Source: Polyangiaceae bacterium (GTDB lineage: Bacteria > Myxococcota_A > Polyangia > Polyangiales > Polyangiaceae). Taken from it: 50,131 nucleotides of DNA. The translations under genes and the position numbers were made by a program. Shown one piece after another: positions 16,851-24,582 of this stretch; positions within the stretch are counted from its first letter, which is position 1; each line of letters begins with the position of its first letter. The notes beneath the pieces are model-generated. The model did no database searches and was not told where the DNA came from. It saw only the letters and a list, made by a program, of their open reading frames with translations. The stretch is taken from assembly GCA_947475525.1 (NCBI GenBank), contig CANJMI010000027.1, forward strand, positions 1-50,131, read 5' to 3'.

Positions 16851-17741
16851 TCATTCCGCTTCGATGACGACCCGCTTCATTGCCGTAGCCGCATTGCCAT
16901 CGGGATCGCTCAGCGTGACGTTGAGCTCGAGCGCGCGACCGCGCAGCTCCGAGACCGGTCGTGAGCGGTCAATCTGGAACCGGAGTCCGTACACCTCGCA
17001 GCGTTGCGCGGGCCCGCGGCGGAGCGTCAGCCCGACCTCGAAGGGAGGGAGTTCGCTCGCGAGGTCGGGAAACCGCCCGCTCATGATGACGCGCGAGCCG
17101 AGCTGCCTGAGGCCGGCGACGCGCAGCGCAAGCCACACGTGGTGACCACCCTGGGCGCCCGGCTCAATGGAAACGATGTCGTTGTCAGTCAGCGTCGCGA
17201 AGCTCGTCCGGCCCTGGCCGAGCTCGAGCTCGGGTGGCGGTGCGTGCTCGGGCTTGCACGCGTCTTTTGCCGATACGAGCCAGTTCGGGTCGAACTCGGC
17301 GAGCGCGTCGGGCGCAACGTTACGCGGTGAGCAGACGCCTTCGATGCACGTGGTGGCTTCATCGCAAGGCACGCCTAGGCACGCCGCGTCGAGCGCGAGC
17401 GGCAAGAGCACGCGTCGTCCGGCGGCCACTCGTGTCGAGGCCGAGCGGAGGATGGACGGGCTCAGCGCGTTCAACTCGAAGCCCGCGACATCGAACGCCG
17501 CCGTGGAGCCTTCGGTCAGCGTTTTTCCAATGAATATGGCGGGAAGATGCAACTCTCCTTCGCGGAATGAGAGCGTCGTGAAGGCAGACTGCACGCTGTC
17601 GATCGTCGTCGTCACCTCAACCCGCTCGAGCTCGAAGCCGACCGCGAGATCGGTTGCGAGCCCGAGCACCACGGACGGCTCACGCTCCCCGGCACACGCG
17701 ACGAGGCTCGAAACGATCGCGCCGACTACCGACAGGCGCAT
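16851..17741 (-). CDS. Lipoprotein of unknown function
   Basis: A 296-residue protein with a short signal and lipobox SLVAC. The remainder is beta-rich with a Cys pair segment CLGVPCDEATTCIEGVC near the middle, a pattern shared by many Myxococcota lipoproteins. The C-terminal part (ALELNVTLSDPDGNAA) resembles an immunoglobulin-like or cadherin-like strand arrangement, but I do not recognise a named family. Gaps to the genes on each side are 33 and 9 bases on the same strand, so it is probably in an operon with the Gly-rich lipoprotein and the Cys-rich membrane-anchored protein, together making a surface-protein set. Confidence 0.6.
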   Translation of the reverse strand: MRLSVVGAIVSSLVACAGEREPSVVLGLATDLAVGFELERVEVTTTIDSVQSAFTTLSFREGELHLPAIFIGKTLTEGSTAAFDVAGFELNALSPSILRSASTRVAAGRRVLLPLALDAACLGVPCDEATTCIEGVCSPRNVAPDALAEFDPNWLVSAKDACKPEHAPPPELELGQGRTSFATLTDNDIVSIEPGAQGGHHVWLALRVAGLRQLGSRVIMSGRFPDLASELPPFEVGLTLRRGPAQRCEVYGLRFQIDRSRPVSELRGRALELNVTLSDPDGNAATAMKRVVIEAE

Positions 17742-17750
17742 GCCCGTAAT

Positions 17751-18611
17751 TCAGCGCGACGCCGAACCGGAACGCCGGCGGCGTCGGGCTGCGAGCGCGG
17801 TAGCCGCGGCGAGAGCAAAGGCGGGTGCGGCGAGCCCTGCGGCACGTGCCGGGCTGTACGTGCAGAGGCCCGCCGCGATGTCACCTTTCAGTCCGTCTGC
17901 GCCGAGGCTGATGTTTGCCTCGACGTTGACCGTGAGGCCGCGCGTCGCGAGCGCGCTGATGCACGCCGGAATTTGCGAGCCCGAGATCACGAACACGCCG
18001 TCGCAGAAAAGCGCGCCGTCTGCGCTGCACGAAGCGCTGCAATCGGCCTGGAACTCGTTCTCGCAGGTCTTGAACTGCTTGTCCTGGCAGGTGGTCTGGC
18101 AGTCGATGTTCGCGCTCGCCGTGCACGAGCCGTCGCAGCACTCGATGCAGTGCGTGTAGCAGCCGCCGTCCACGGTGACGCACTTCGAGTCGCACTTGCT
18201 GTCGCAGTTCGCGTCCCACGTCGCCTTGCACTGACCCGCATCGGCCGCGCCGTTGCACTTGGCGTCGCGCCCGACGGCGCACTCGTCGAAGCAATTCATC
18301 GCGCAGATGACGTTCACGCCATTGTCGCAGTCGCTCTTGCACTGGGTGTTGCAGGTGCCGGAGCAGCCGCTGTCGGCCGTCACCGTGCACTGCGAATCAC
18401 AGACCTTCACGAGCTTCGTGGCGCACCGAACCTGGTAGACGCCGAGCTTGCTACAGCCCGCCGTGCACCCTGCACTGACTTGCACCTCGCAGTTCGACAG
18501 TCCTTCGAAGCGCAGCCCGCCGCACTCCGGCACGCCTTCGGCCCATGCCGGCGCTGCCATCGTGAATCCAACCGTCGCGCCCATCAACCCGAGCAAGCTT
18601 GCAATACGCAT
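17751..18611 (-). CDS. Secreted Cys-rich protein with a C-terminal membrane anchor
   Basis: A 286-residue protein. A signal peptide ends AWAEG. Residues ~28-215 hold about 32 cysteines, largely as CxxxC and CxxxCxxxC steps (CDSQC, CNTQCKSDC, CDSKCDSKC, CIECCDGSC), so a densely disulfide-bonded rod is likely. The C-terminus is a hydrophobic stretch (APAFALAAATALAA) followed by RRRRRSG. That is the hydrophobic-then-basic layout of MYXO-CTERM/PEP-CTERM-type sorting signals, but without the Cys that MYXO-CTERM tags carry. It is the first gene of the three-gene surface-protein group read leftwards. Its upstream side borders the mobile-element scar. Confidence 0.65.
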   Translation of the reverse strand: MRIASLLGLMGATVGFTMAAPAWAEGVPECGGLRFEGLSNCEVQVSAGCTAGCSKLGVYQVRCATKLVKVCDSQCTVTADSGCSGTCNTQCKSDCDNGVNVICAMNCFDECAVGRDAKCNGAADAGQCKATWDANCDSKCDSKCVTVDGGCYTHCIECCDGSCTASANIDCQTTCQDKQFKTCENEFQADCSASCSADGALFCDGVFVISGSQIPACISALATRGLTVNVEANISLGADGLKGDIAAGLCTYSPARAAGLAAPAFALAAATALAARRRRRSGSASR

Positions 18612-18661
18612 GGTGGTCTCCCCTAATCGACGGAGTGTAGGGTCAGCCTCCGAACATGTCT

Positions 18662-18708
18662 TGCCGAAAGCGAGATTCCGACGCTCGCGTGTGCGTCAGA
18701 AGGCGTCG
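18662..18708 (+). repeat. 47-bp direct repeat R1, left copy
   Basis: Starts TGCCGAAAGCGAGATTCC and ends AGAAGGCGTCG; identical to 20145-20191. The right copy contains the last 13 bases of the acyl-CoA dehydrogenase gene, so this left copy is a displaced piece of that gene's 3' end and flank. Confidence 0.92.
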
Positions 18709-18718
18709 CACGGCAAAT

Positions 18719-19060
18719 CACCCGTCGCACTCACAGGTTCAGGCTCCGGATCATTCTCCTCAACCTCGTCTCCCCGCGTGCCCGACGTGGCCCCCGTTCG
18801 CGACGAGACTCCGCCGCCTCCTCCGAGCGGACCGCGGACGAGCCTCGGCGCGGGAGTCGTGCCCCCTTGCTACGCGAGAATCGACTGGGCGACGCTGCTG
18901 CGCAGAGTTTATTTGGACGACGTCCTCTCGTGCCCCTGCGGCGGCCGCCGCTACGTCGTCGCCGCTCTTCCACATGAACCGAGGAACGAGCGCGACGCAG
19001 TTGTCGCCATCCACACACACCTATGGGTGTGTTCGCGCCACTCCGCGCTTCGAGCATGCC
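18719..19060 (+). pseudogene. IS91-like transposase C-terminal remnant, left copy
   Basis: In one frame the sequence reads PDVAPVRDETPPPPPSG, then CYARIDWATLLRRVYLDDVL, then SCPCGGRRYVVAAL and AVVAIHTHLWV. The LLRRV...DVLxCPxCGG...VAAL pattern is the C-terminal end of IS91-family transposases, which carry a zinc-finger-like CPCGG motif at that point and are plentiful in myxobacterial genomes. The catalytic HUH/Tyr domains are absent and there is no start, so it is a dead fragment. Bases 18780-18928 are duplicated at 19997-20145. Confidence 0.6.
18780..18928 (+). repeat. 149-bp direct repeat R2, left copy
   Basis: Matches 19997-20145 with a single difference (GAGCCTCGG against GAGCTTCGG). It covers the transposase tail from PDVAP to DDVL and lies left of the toxin-antitoxin pair. 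Confidence 0.93.
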
Positions 19061-19251
19061 TTATCGCGTGCGCAAGCTTGGCATCATCGATGCCGGCTCA
19101 TGCACCTTGCGTAAAGGAATTCTCCCCGCGGAAGACGACATCGTCGACGCGGCAGCATGTGCGTCGCCGTAAGCACGGGCTTATCGGTTTTGCCGGCCGC
19201 GCGTCTGGCGTCTGCCTGATTCCAGCCTGTGTGACGGCGCGACCTTGACGA

Positions 19252-19602
19252 ATGACTAAAAAGTCATATATTGAATTGGTGAGTTGGACGGTCGAGTTCC
19301 TAGACGCAGGGGTCCAAGCGGAGCTGCTGGCCTTGCCTGCCGACATGATCGCGAAGTACGTGCGGATCGCTGAGCTCATCGAAGCAAACGGTCCGAGTCT
19401 CGTCCGGGAGCCCTATACGAAGTCTCTCGGAGATGGCCTCTACGAAATCCGGATGAGCGGGCACGACGGGATCGCTCGGGCCATCTACGTGACGGCCCGA
19501 GCGCGTCGCGTGGTCGTCGTACTGGTTTTCAGGAAGAAGACCCAGAAGACTCCTGACAAGATTTTGAAGCTGGCAAAGAAGCGCGCGAAGGAAGTGACGT
19601 AG
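19252..19602 (+). CDS. Type II toxin, RelE/HigB (Gp49-like) family
   Basis: A 116-residue basic protein. The core REPYTKSLGDGLYEIRMSG, then ARAIYVTARARRVVVVLVFRKKTQKTP, shortened here to VVLVFRKKTQKTP, and the closing helix KILKLAKKRAKE is the signature of the phage-Gp49/HigB branch of RelE toxins. These cut mRNA on the ribosome. The order toxin first, antitoxin second, two bases apart, is the HigBA arrangement. The start codon lies within TGACT-AAAA-AGTCA (19253-19266), a short inverted repeat where an HTH antitoxin could bind, although a 5-base arm is weak evidence. There is no strong Shine-Dalgarno sequence. The pair is enclosed by duplicated transposase tails, so it arrived or moved with mobile DNA. 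Confidence 0.85.
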   Translation: MTKKSYIELVSWTVEFLDAGVQAELLALPADMIAKYVRIAELIEANGPSLVREPYTKSLGDGLYEIRMSGHDGIARAIYVTARARRVVVVLVFRKKTQKTPDKILKLAKKRAKEVT

Positions 19603-19604
19603 CC

Positions 19605-19886
19605 ATGAAAAAGCAGACGATGACCACCGCCGAACTCAAGAACAAGATGATGAAGGATCCCGAGTTCCGGAAGGAATACGAGGCCCTCGAGGAGGAGTTT
19701 GCGCTTGCTGGTACACTCATCAGGGCGCGGGCAGCGGCGAAGATGACGCAACAGGAGGTCGCGGAGAAGATGGGGACGGACCAGGCGGTCGTGGCGCGGC
19801 TCGAAGGTGGAAAGAGGCCGTCCCTCGAAACACTGCGACGCTACGCGAAGGCGGTTGGGAAGACGCTCCGCGTTCAGCTCGTGTAG
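19605..19886 (+). CDS. HigA-type antitoxin, XRE-family HTH protein
   Basis: A 93-residue protein. Residues ~35-85 form a Cro/C1-type helix-turn-helix (GTLIRARAAAKMTQQEVAEK, then TDQAVVARLEGGKRPSLETLRRYAKAVG). The N-terminal ~30 residues (LKNKMMKDPEFRKEYEALEE) match the toxin-neutralising extension seen in this family. It should bind the toxin at 19252 and repress their shared promoter. It starts two bases after the toxin stop. The low-GC, Lys-rich beginning differs from neighbouring genes. Confidence 0.88.
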   Translation: MKKQTMTTAELKNKMMKDPEFRKEYEALEEEFALAGTLIRARAAAKMTQQEVAEKMGTDQAVVARLEGGKRPSLETLRRYAKAVGKTLRVQLV

Positions 19887-19940
19887 CCGGTTCGCGATCA
19901 CGAAGGAGAATGGTGCAGCCTACGGGCGGACCCCATACAA

Positions 19941-20146
19941 ACGAGCAAGAAGAAGAAGCCGAGCACGAGCACGAGCACGAGCTGGGCCGCCGCACCGCCC
20001 GACGTGGCCCCCGTTCGCGACGAGACTCCGCCGCCTCCTCCGAGCGGACCGCGGACGAGCTTCGGCGCGGGAGTCGTGCCCCCTTGCTACGCGAGAATCG
20101 ACTGGGCGACGCTGCTGCGCAGAGTTTATTTGGACGACGTCCTCTG
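19941..20146 (+). pseudogene. IS91-like transposase C-terminal remnant, right copy
   Basis: An open frame reads TSKKKKPSTSTSTSWAAAPP, PDVAPVRDETPPPPPSG and CYARIDWATLLRRVYLDDVL, then breaks off exactly at the 47-bp R1 repeat before the CPCGG motif that the left copy still has. The stretch just upstream differs from the left copy, so each copy keeps a different neighbour of the original gene. Confidence 0.6.
19997..20145 (+). repeat. 149-bp direct repeat R2, right copy
   Basis: Second copy of 18780-18928, one mismatch. It ends at the base where R1 begins (20145), whereas in the left copy the order is R1, 71 bases of spacer, R2. Confidence 0.93.
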
Positions 20147-20191
20147 CCGAAAGCGAGATTCCGACGCTCGCGTGTGCGTCAGAAGGCGTCG
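20145..20191 (+). repeat. 47-bp direct repeat R1, right copy
   Basis: Identical to 18662-18708. Its last 13 bases (20179-20191) are the stop and final codons of the acyl-CoA dehydrogenase gene, so this copy is in its native place. Confidence 0.92.
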
Positions 20192-21993
20192 TCGGAGAGG
20201 CTCATCAGCTCGAGGCTCGAGCCTTCGATGAGCTTGCGTGTCAGCGTAAGCCCGGGCAGCACGTTCTTCGCCCAGAAGCGACACGAGGCAACCTTGCCGT
20301 CGTAGAACGCAGCGTCCTCCGGGCGCTCGACCTTGCCCGTGAGGGCCGCCGCCGCGTGGCGCGTCAAGAGCCACCCAATCATGAGCTCCGCTACCGCGAA
20401 GAGGATGCGATTTCCTTGGAAGCCCACATGGTAGAGCGACTCGCCGACCTTGCCCATCATGGCGGCCATGATGCCTTTCACATCGTTCAAGGCGCGCCCG
20501 AGTGCGGCTCGTTCGTCGATGAGGTCCGCCCCGCCGCGCTCGCTCGTCAGGAGCCCTTCTATCTCGGCAAGTTGCCCCATCAACGTCGCGCCGCCGTCTT
20601 TTGCGATCTTGCGGAAGAAGAAGTCGAGCGACTGGATGTGGGTGGTGCCTTCGTAGAGCGAGTCGATCTTTTGGTCCCGCACATACTGCTCGATTGGGTA
20701 GTCCTGGCAGTAACCTGAGCCACCGTACGTTTGCAGGCTCAGCGCGAGTTGCTCGTACGCCTTCTCCGAGCCGTAGCCTTTCACTAGCGGGAGGAGCATG
20801 TCGTTGAGTTTGTCGAACGCAGCCGCCTCCTTCGAATTGTGCCCACCGAGGATCTCGACTTGGTCCTGCACCCACGCGGTGTAGAGGTCGAGCGCGCGCA
20901 GCCCTTCGGAGTGGGCCTTCTGGCTCATCAACATGCGGCGCACGTCGGGGTGTTTGATGATCGCGACGCGCGGGCTGTCTTTCTCCACCGCGCGGAGAAG
21001 GTCAGGGCCTTGCACGCGGTCCTTCGCGTAACCGAGCGCATTCAAGTAGCCGGTCGACAGCGTCGCCATGCTCTTGACGCCGACGGCCATGCGGGCCTGC
21101 TCGATCACGTGGAACATTTGACGGATCCCGTCGTGCACGCCGCCGACGAGGAGGCCGCGCGCGGGCACGCCATCACCGAAGACCATCTCGCAGGTGGAGG
21201 AGCCTTTGATGCCCATCTTCTTTTCGACCTTCGTGACGTATGCGCCGTTGCGCTCGCCGAGGGTCCCGTCTTCATTGACCCAGAATTTCGGGACGAGGAA
21301 AAGGCTCATGCCTTTGGTGCCGACGGCCCCGCCTTCGGGCCGCGCGAGCACGAGGTGGACCAAGTTCTCGGGCACGTCGAAGTCGCCGTTGGTGATGAAG
21401 CGCTTCGTGCCTTCTATCGCCCATTCGTCGCCGCCAAGGTGACGCGCCTGCGCCCGGCCCGCGCCGACGTCGCTTCCGGCGTCGGGCTCGGTGAGAACCA
21501 TCGAGCCGCCCCAGCGTCGCTCGAGCAGGCCCGGCAAAAAACGCGCCTTTTGCGACTCGGTTCCGTGCCGATCGATCGTCCGGGCCGCGAAGCCGCCGAA
21601 CAAGTAGAAGGCGAGCGGAGCGTTGGCGCCGACGACCTGCTCGAAGGCGGCCCAGGCCACGCTCGGCGGTAGACCCATGCCGCCCATGTGTTCGGGCAAG
21701 GTCAACATGTGTGCGCTCGCGTCGTAGAACGCGTTGTAGGCCTTCGCGAGGCTCGCCGGCACAGTGACGTTGCCTTTTCCGTCGAATCCGAGTGGCACCC
21801 GATCGCTCTCGACGAAGCTCTGCTGCAGCTCGCCCAAGACGAGCTTCTCCGACTGTTTCAACGCTTCGCGAGCGGTCTCCTCGTCGACCCCCACGAACGG
21901 GCCGCGTCCAAGCGTCGTGCGCTGGATCTCGAGGACCTCAAAGAGGTTAAAGAAGGTGTCGCGAAGGTTGCTCTTGTAGTGCTCTTCAAGCAT
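20179..21993 (-). CDS. Acyl-CoA dehydrogenase, ~600-residue class
   Basis: A 604-residue flavoenzyme that oxidises an acyl-CoA to the trans-2-enoyl-CoA in fatty-acid breakdown. N-terminal helices are followed by the middle-domain signature SMVLTEPDAGSDVGAGRAQA, then the FAD-binding segment QTYGGSGYCQDYPIEQYVRD and YEGTTHIQSLDFFFRKI, where the Glu of YEGT is the usual catalytic base position. A C-terminal helical extension of ~130 residues places it with the long proteobacterial enzymes rather than the ~380-residue mitochondrial type. The ATG at 21993 gives the usual N-terminus MLEEHYKSNLRDTFFNLFEV; an ATG at 22020 would add nine residues. Its 3' end is the source of a displaced 47-bp repeat. 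Confidence 0.92.
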   Translation of the reverse strand: MLEEHYKSNLRDTFFNLFEVLEIQRTTLGRGPFVGVDEETAREALKQSEKLVLGELQQSFVESDRVPLGFDGKGNVTVPASLAKAYNAFYDASAHMLTLPEHMGGMGLPPSVAWAAFEQVVGANAPLAFYLFGGFAARTIDRHGTESQKARFLPGLLERRWGGSMVLTEPDAGSDVGAGRAQARHLGGDEWAIEGTKRFITNGDFDVPENLVHLVLARPEGGAVGTKGMSLFLVPKFWVNEDGTLGERNGAYVTKVEKKMGIKGSSTCEMVFGDGVPARGLLVGGVHDGIRQMFHVIEQARMAVGVKSMATLSTGYLNALGYAKDRVQGPDLLRAVEKDSPRVAIIKHPDVRRMLMSQKAHSEGLRALDLYTAWVQDQVEILGGHNSKEAAAFDKLNDMLLPLVKGYGSEKAYEQLALSLQTYGGSGYCQDYPIEQYVRDQKIDSLYEGTTHIQSLDFFFRKIAKDGGATLMGQLAEIEGLLTSERGGADLIDERAALGRALNDVKGIMAAMMGKVGESLYHVGFQGNRILFAVAELMIGWLLTRHAAAALTGKVERPEDAAFYDGKVASCRFWAKNVLPGLTLTRKLIEGSSLELMSLSDDAF

Positions 21994-22183
21994 GGCGGTG
22001 GGCTCTTCTCGGCGCAGCATCGAAGTGTCCGCGCACGAATGTTTCCGTAGCACGCGTTGGCTGCGCGTGTGAGCCCGCTTGCACGAACTTCGACCGCGTG
22101 GTTCGTCGGGACCATGAGGCACGTTGCGACGGTGTGCTCGAATCGCGCGCCAAAACATCGCTGAAGTTCGTTAGGGTGGCTCG

Positions 22184-22963
22184 ATGTTCGACTTCCTTCT
22201 CGGCGGGTACGGCGCCGTCCTGCTTTTTCTCGCTATGCTGATGTTCGTCGAGCTCGGGCGCAGGTTCGGTCGGCGCCGCCTCGACAAGGAGGGTGAGGCT
22301 TTCGGGAGGGGAGTGGCTCCGGCCGAGAGCGCGGTCTTTGCGCTACTCGGGTTGCTCGTCGCGTTCACGTTCTCGGGGGCGGCGGCCCGCTTCGAAGCGC
22401 GGCGCTACTTGATCACCCAGGAGGCGAACGACATCGGGACTGCGTGGCTGCGTATCGACATGCTTCCGGCCGACACGCAGCCCGAACTCCGTGGTCTCTT
22501 TCGTCTCTATGCCGACGCGCGCATCGCGAGCTACGGAGCCAAGGCCGGCGAGGGCGGCGTGGTAGAAAAGCGCGCCGAGGCCGCGGCGCTTCAAGATGCT
22601 ATCTGGGCGAAAAGCGTGGCTGCGTTGAGGCGACCCGACGTGGTGGCGGGCGCGGCGCAAGTGGTCGTCCCAGGGCTGAACGCGATGTTCGACATCACGA
22701 CGACGCGCGCGACGGGCAACGAGAACCATCCGCCGGTCGCGATCTTCGTGTTACTCGCCGTGCTCTGTGTCGTCGGCAGTCTTCTTTTCGGTTACGGCGC
22801 GGCGCCAAACCCCGAGCGCAACTGGCTGCATAAGTTGGCGTTCGCCGGGATCATGGCATGCACCGTTTTCGTGATCCTCGACCTCGAGTACCCGCGCGCA
22901 GGATGGATCCGCATCGACGAGGCCGACCATGTCCTCGTCGATGTGCGGCGCACGATGACGTGA
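22184..22963 (+). CDS. DUF4239 (bestrophin-like) membrane protein
   Basis: A 259-residue protein with four predicted membrane segments: one at the N-terminus (GGYGAVLLFLAMLMFVELG), one near 50-68 (AVFALLGLLVAFTFSG), and two near 185-235. The soluble loop between segments 2 and 3 contains ARRYLITQEANDIGTAWLR. The C-terminal motif LDLEYPRAGWIRID is the hallmark of DUF4239, which is annotated as bestrophin-like; ion transport has been suggested but not shown for bacterial members. Length and layout are normal for the family. It is convergent with the DUF2071 gene and divergent from the acyl-CoA dehydrogenase. Confidence 0.78.
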   Translation: MFDFLLGGYGAVLLFLAMLMFVELGRRFGRRRLDKEGEAFGRGVAPAESAVFALLGLLVAFTFSGAAARFEARRYLITQEANDIGTAWLRIDMLPADTQPELRGLFRLYADARIASYGAKAGEGGVVEKRAEAAALQDAIWAKSVAALRRPDVVAGAAQVVVPGLNAMFDITTTRATGNENHPPVAIFVLLAVLCVVGSLLFGYGAAPNPERNWLHKLAFAGIMACTVFVILDLEYPRAGWIRIDEADHVLVDVRRTMT

Positions 22964-22994
22964 CGTTTTCGTGTGCTTATTCCAGCTTTTTAAT

Positions 22995-23031
22995 CGTGTT
23001 TCGTGAGTTCGATCGAACGTGAAACGCACTC
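22995..23031. terminator. Inverted repeat between convergent genes, possible two-way terminator
   Basis: GTTCGATCGAAC (23008-23019) is a perfect 12-base palindrome. Imperfect outer arms GTGTTTCGTGA and ACGTGAAACGCAC widen it into a hairpin. It lies in the gap between two convergent genes. No T-tract follows on either side, so termination is uncertain. Confidence 0.3.
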
Positions 23032-23122
23032 GCGGAGCACGCGCGTTCGACGAACCGGACATGGGGCGCATCGCACCGTTCGAGTCGATCGAGCTTCCGG
23101 TAGGGCGGTTAGTTTTGGCGCT

Positions 23123-23854
23123 TCACTCGAGGCCGTAGATGTCGACGTCGACTCCCGGGCTGAAGTGCGCGAACGCCGGCGCATCACCGCAAGGGCCGAG
23201 ACCGTTTACGTCCGTCATCGTTTGCTCGATCGAGAGCTGCTCGACGTCGTAAAACGGGTAGGGCTCGTGGTGGACGCGGCCGAGCGCGATGCTCCCGTTG
23301 GTCCTTTGTGCGAAGAGCACATAACGCTCGAGGAGAAAGTGCTCGACGGAGCCAGGCGTCGCCGTTCCGCGTGCGACCCCGATGCGGTAGGAGGCCTCGA
23401 GCGCCCCGGGCAACGGCTTGGGCCAGCGGCGGCGACTCGAGTAACGAACCTCGCCGTGCTCGAACGTCAGGGCCATCGACGCGCGGTGGTAAGGCAGATG
23501 CCAAAAGGCGCGGGCGACGAGGACCGCGACGCTCGACGCGGCGTCGAGGCTGAAGAACCAGACCCCGGGCACACCCTTGTGGCGGACGTAGGTGCGCACG
23601 TTCAGCTCGTGAAAATTCGAGATCCCGGGCACGGACGGCGCCCACCACGGGGAGACGTCGCGCATCGTGAACGGGACGACGCCGACGTAGGCCGCACCTT
23701 CGAAGACGTCGACTTCGAGGCCGGCGGGCAAGAGCGCTTGGATGACCTGCGGCGCGACGCGCCAGTGAAGAAAGAGCAGGCTTCGCCAGCGCTGAAAGCC
23801 GTCCGGGCGACCCTTCGGGCGCGTGGCTGGGACGGTCAGTGGTGTCGTCGACAT
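23123..23854 (-). CDS. DUF2071 (YqjF-like) family protein
   Basis: A 243-residue soluble protein. Family signatures are WRSLLFLHWRVAPQVIQALLP near the start (shortened: WRSLLFLHWRVAPQVIQALL), LEVDVFEGAAYVGVVPFTM, FHELNVRTYVRHKGVPGVWF and LDAASSVAVLVARAFWHLPY. DUF2071 proteins adopt an acetoacetate-decarboxylase-like beta barrel, but no activity is established for this branch. The ATG at 23854 places the start about 20 residues before the conserved region. It is the last of a run of minus-strand genes; the gap to the gene before it is 60 bases. Confidence 0.75.
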   Translation of the reverse strand: MSTTPLTVPATRPKGRPDGFQRWRSLLFLHWRVAPQVIQALLPAGLEVDVFEGAAYVGVVPFTMRDVSPWWAPSVPGISNFHELNVRTYVRHKGVPGVWFFSLDAASSVAVLVARAFWHLPYHRASMALTFEHGEVRYSSRRRWPKPLPGALEASYRIGVARGTATPGSVEHFLLERYVLFAQRTNGSIALGRVHHEPYPFYDVEQLSIEQTMTDVNGLGPCGDAPAFAHFSPGVDVDIYGLE

Positions 23855-23914
23855 GCGGCTAAAACTGTGTCGGGCATAGGCTCGACGTGTCAAGGCAGGG
23901 GAAGCACGCCGCGG

Positions 23915-24493
23915 TCAGTTCGGGGTGTCGGCGGTGACGGGGATGAAGCTGCCAGAGGCGACGCGCTCTTTGCCGCTCGGGACGGGCCCGGGATAGACCT
24001 GAAGCTTGGCCTCGCCGACCACCTGGCCTCGGCTTTTGACCCAGTCGTTGCGCTCGTCGACCCACTCGCGCACCGCGGCGCGCGCCTCGTCGGTCACGAC
24101 TCGCGGATCGGTGCCGTCGCCCGGGCTGATGTCGCCGCGAAAGGTATAACGCACTTCCATCGGTCGGTTCGGATCGGCGGTGGCCATCTCGTCGCGATGT
24201 TTCGCCGCGGCCTCCTCCTCCTTTTTGGCGCGGTACGCGACGCGAGCGGAGGCCTCGGCCTCGACCGCCTCGTTGAGCTTCCGCACGAGCGCGTGCTCGT
24301 CGTCATCGAGCGGGCGCAGGCAGGCCTTGCACTCTTGGCTGACGTCGGACGAGACGTGGTGACTGGCGATGCCCAGCACCTCGGTGAATTTGGGTCGTGC
24401 CTGCAGCCAGGCCTTGGCGTCGGCCACTGACTCGAATGTTTTTGGCGCGGCTACGCCAGTTTGGAGATCACGCACCTGCAGCTCAAGTTTCAT
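23915..24493 (-). CDS. Hypothetical protein, acidic/Ala-rich
   Basis: A 192-residue protein that I do not recognise. It starts MKLELQVRDLQTGVAAPKTF after a GAGG ribosome-binding site, so the start is well supported. A pair of Cys in ECKACLRPLDDDEHALV could form half a metal site. The middle (residues ~72-100) is a charged helix AVEAEASARVAYRAKKEEEA. The C-terminal half is polar with a possible beta segment (EVRYTFRGDI). No signal peptide is seen, so it is probably cytosolic. It lies between the MlaE permease and the DUF2071 gene on the same strand, with gaps of 89 and 60 bases, so co-transcription is uncertain. Confidence 0.6.
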   Translation of the reverse strand: MKLELQVRDLQTGVAAPKTFESVADAKAWLQARPKFTEVLGIASHHVSSDVSQECKACLRPLDDDEHALVRKLNEAVEAEASARVAYRAKKEEEAAAKHRDEMATADPNRPMEVRYTFRGDISPGDGTDPRVVTDEARAAVREWVDERNDWVKSRGQVVGEAKLQVYPGPVPSGKERVASGSFIPVTADTPN

Positions 24494-24582
24494 AGGTTTT
24501 CCTCGCCTTCGCGCGGGTACCCTACCACGACCGCTGGGCGATCCGCTCGCACCGGGTTGTCAACGCGTGTAGCCGAGTGCGC

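Noticed and set aside
20839-21672. 277-codon plus-strand frame inside the acyl-CoA dehydrogenase
   Set aside because: Antisense shadow of a strongly conserved enzyme gene.
23003-24430. 475-codon plus-strand open frame opposite the DUF2071 and hypothetical genes
   Set aside because: It covers two genes with better start signals and family motifs on the other strand, and has the Arg/Gly/Asp-rich make-up of a shadow frame.
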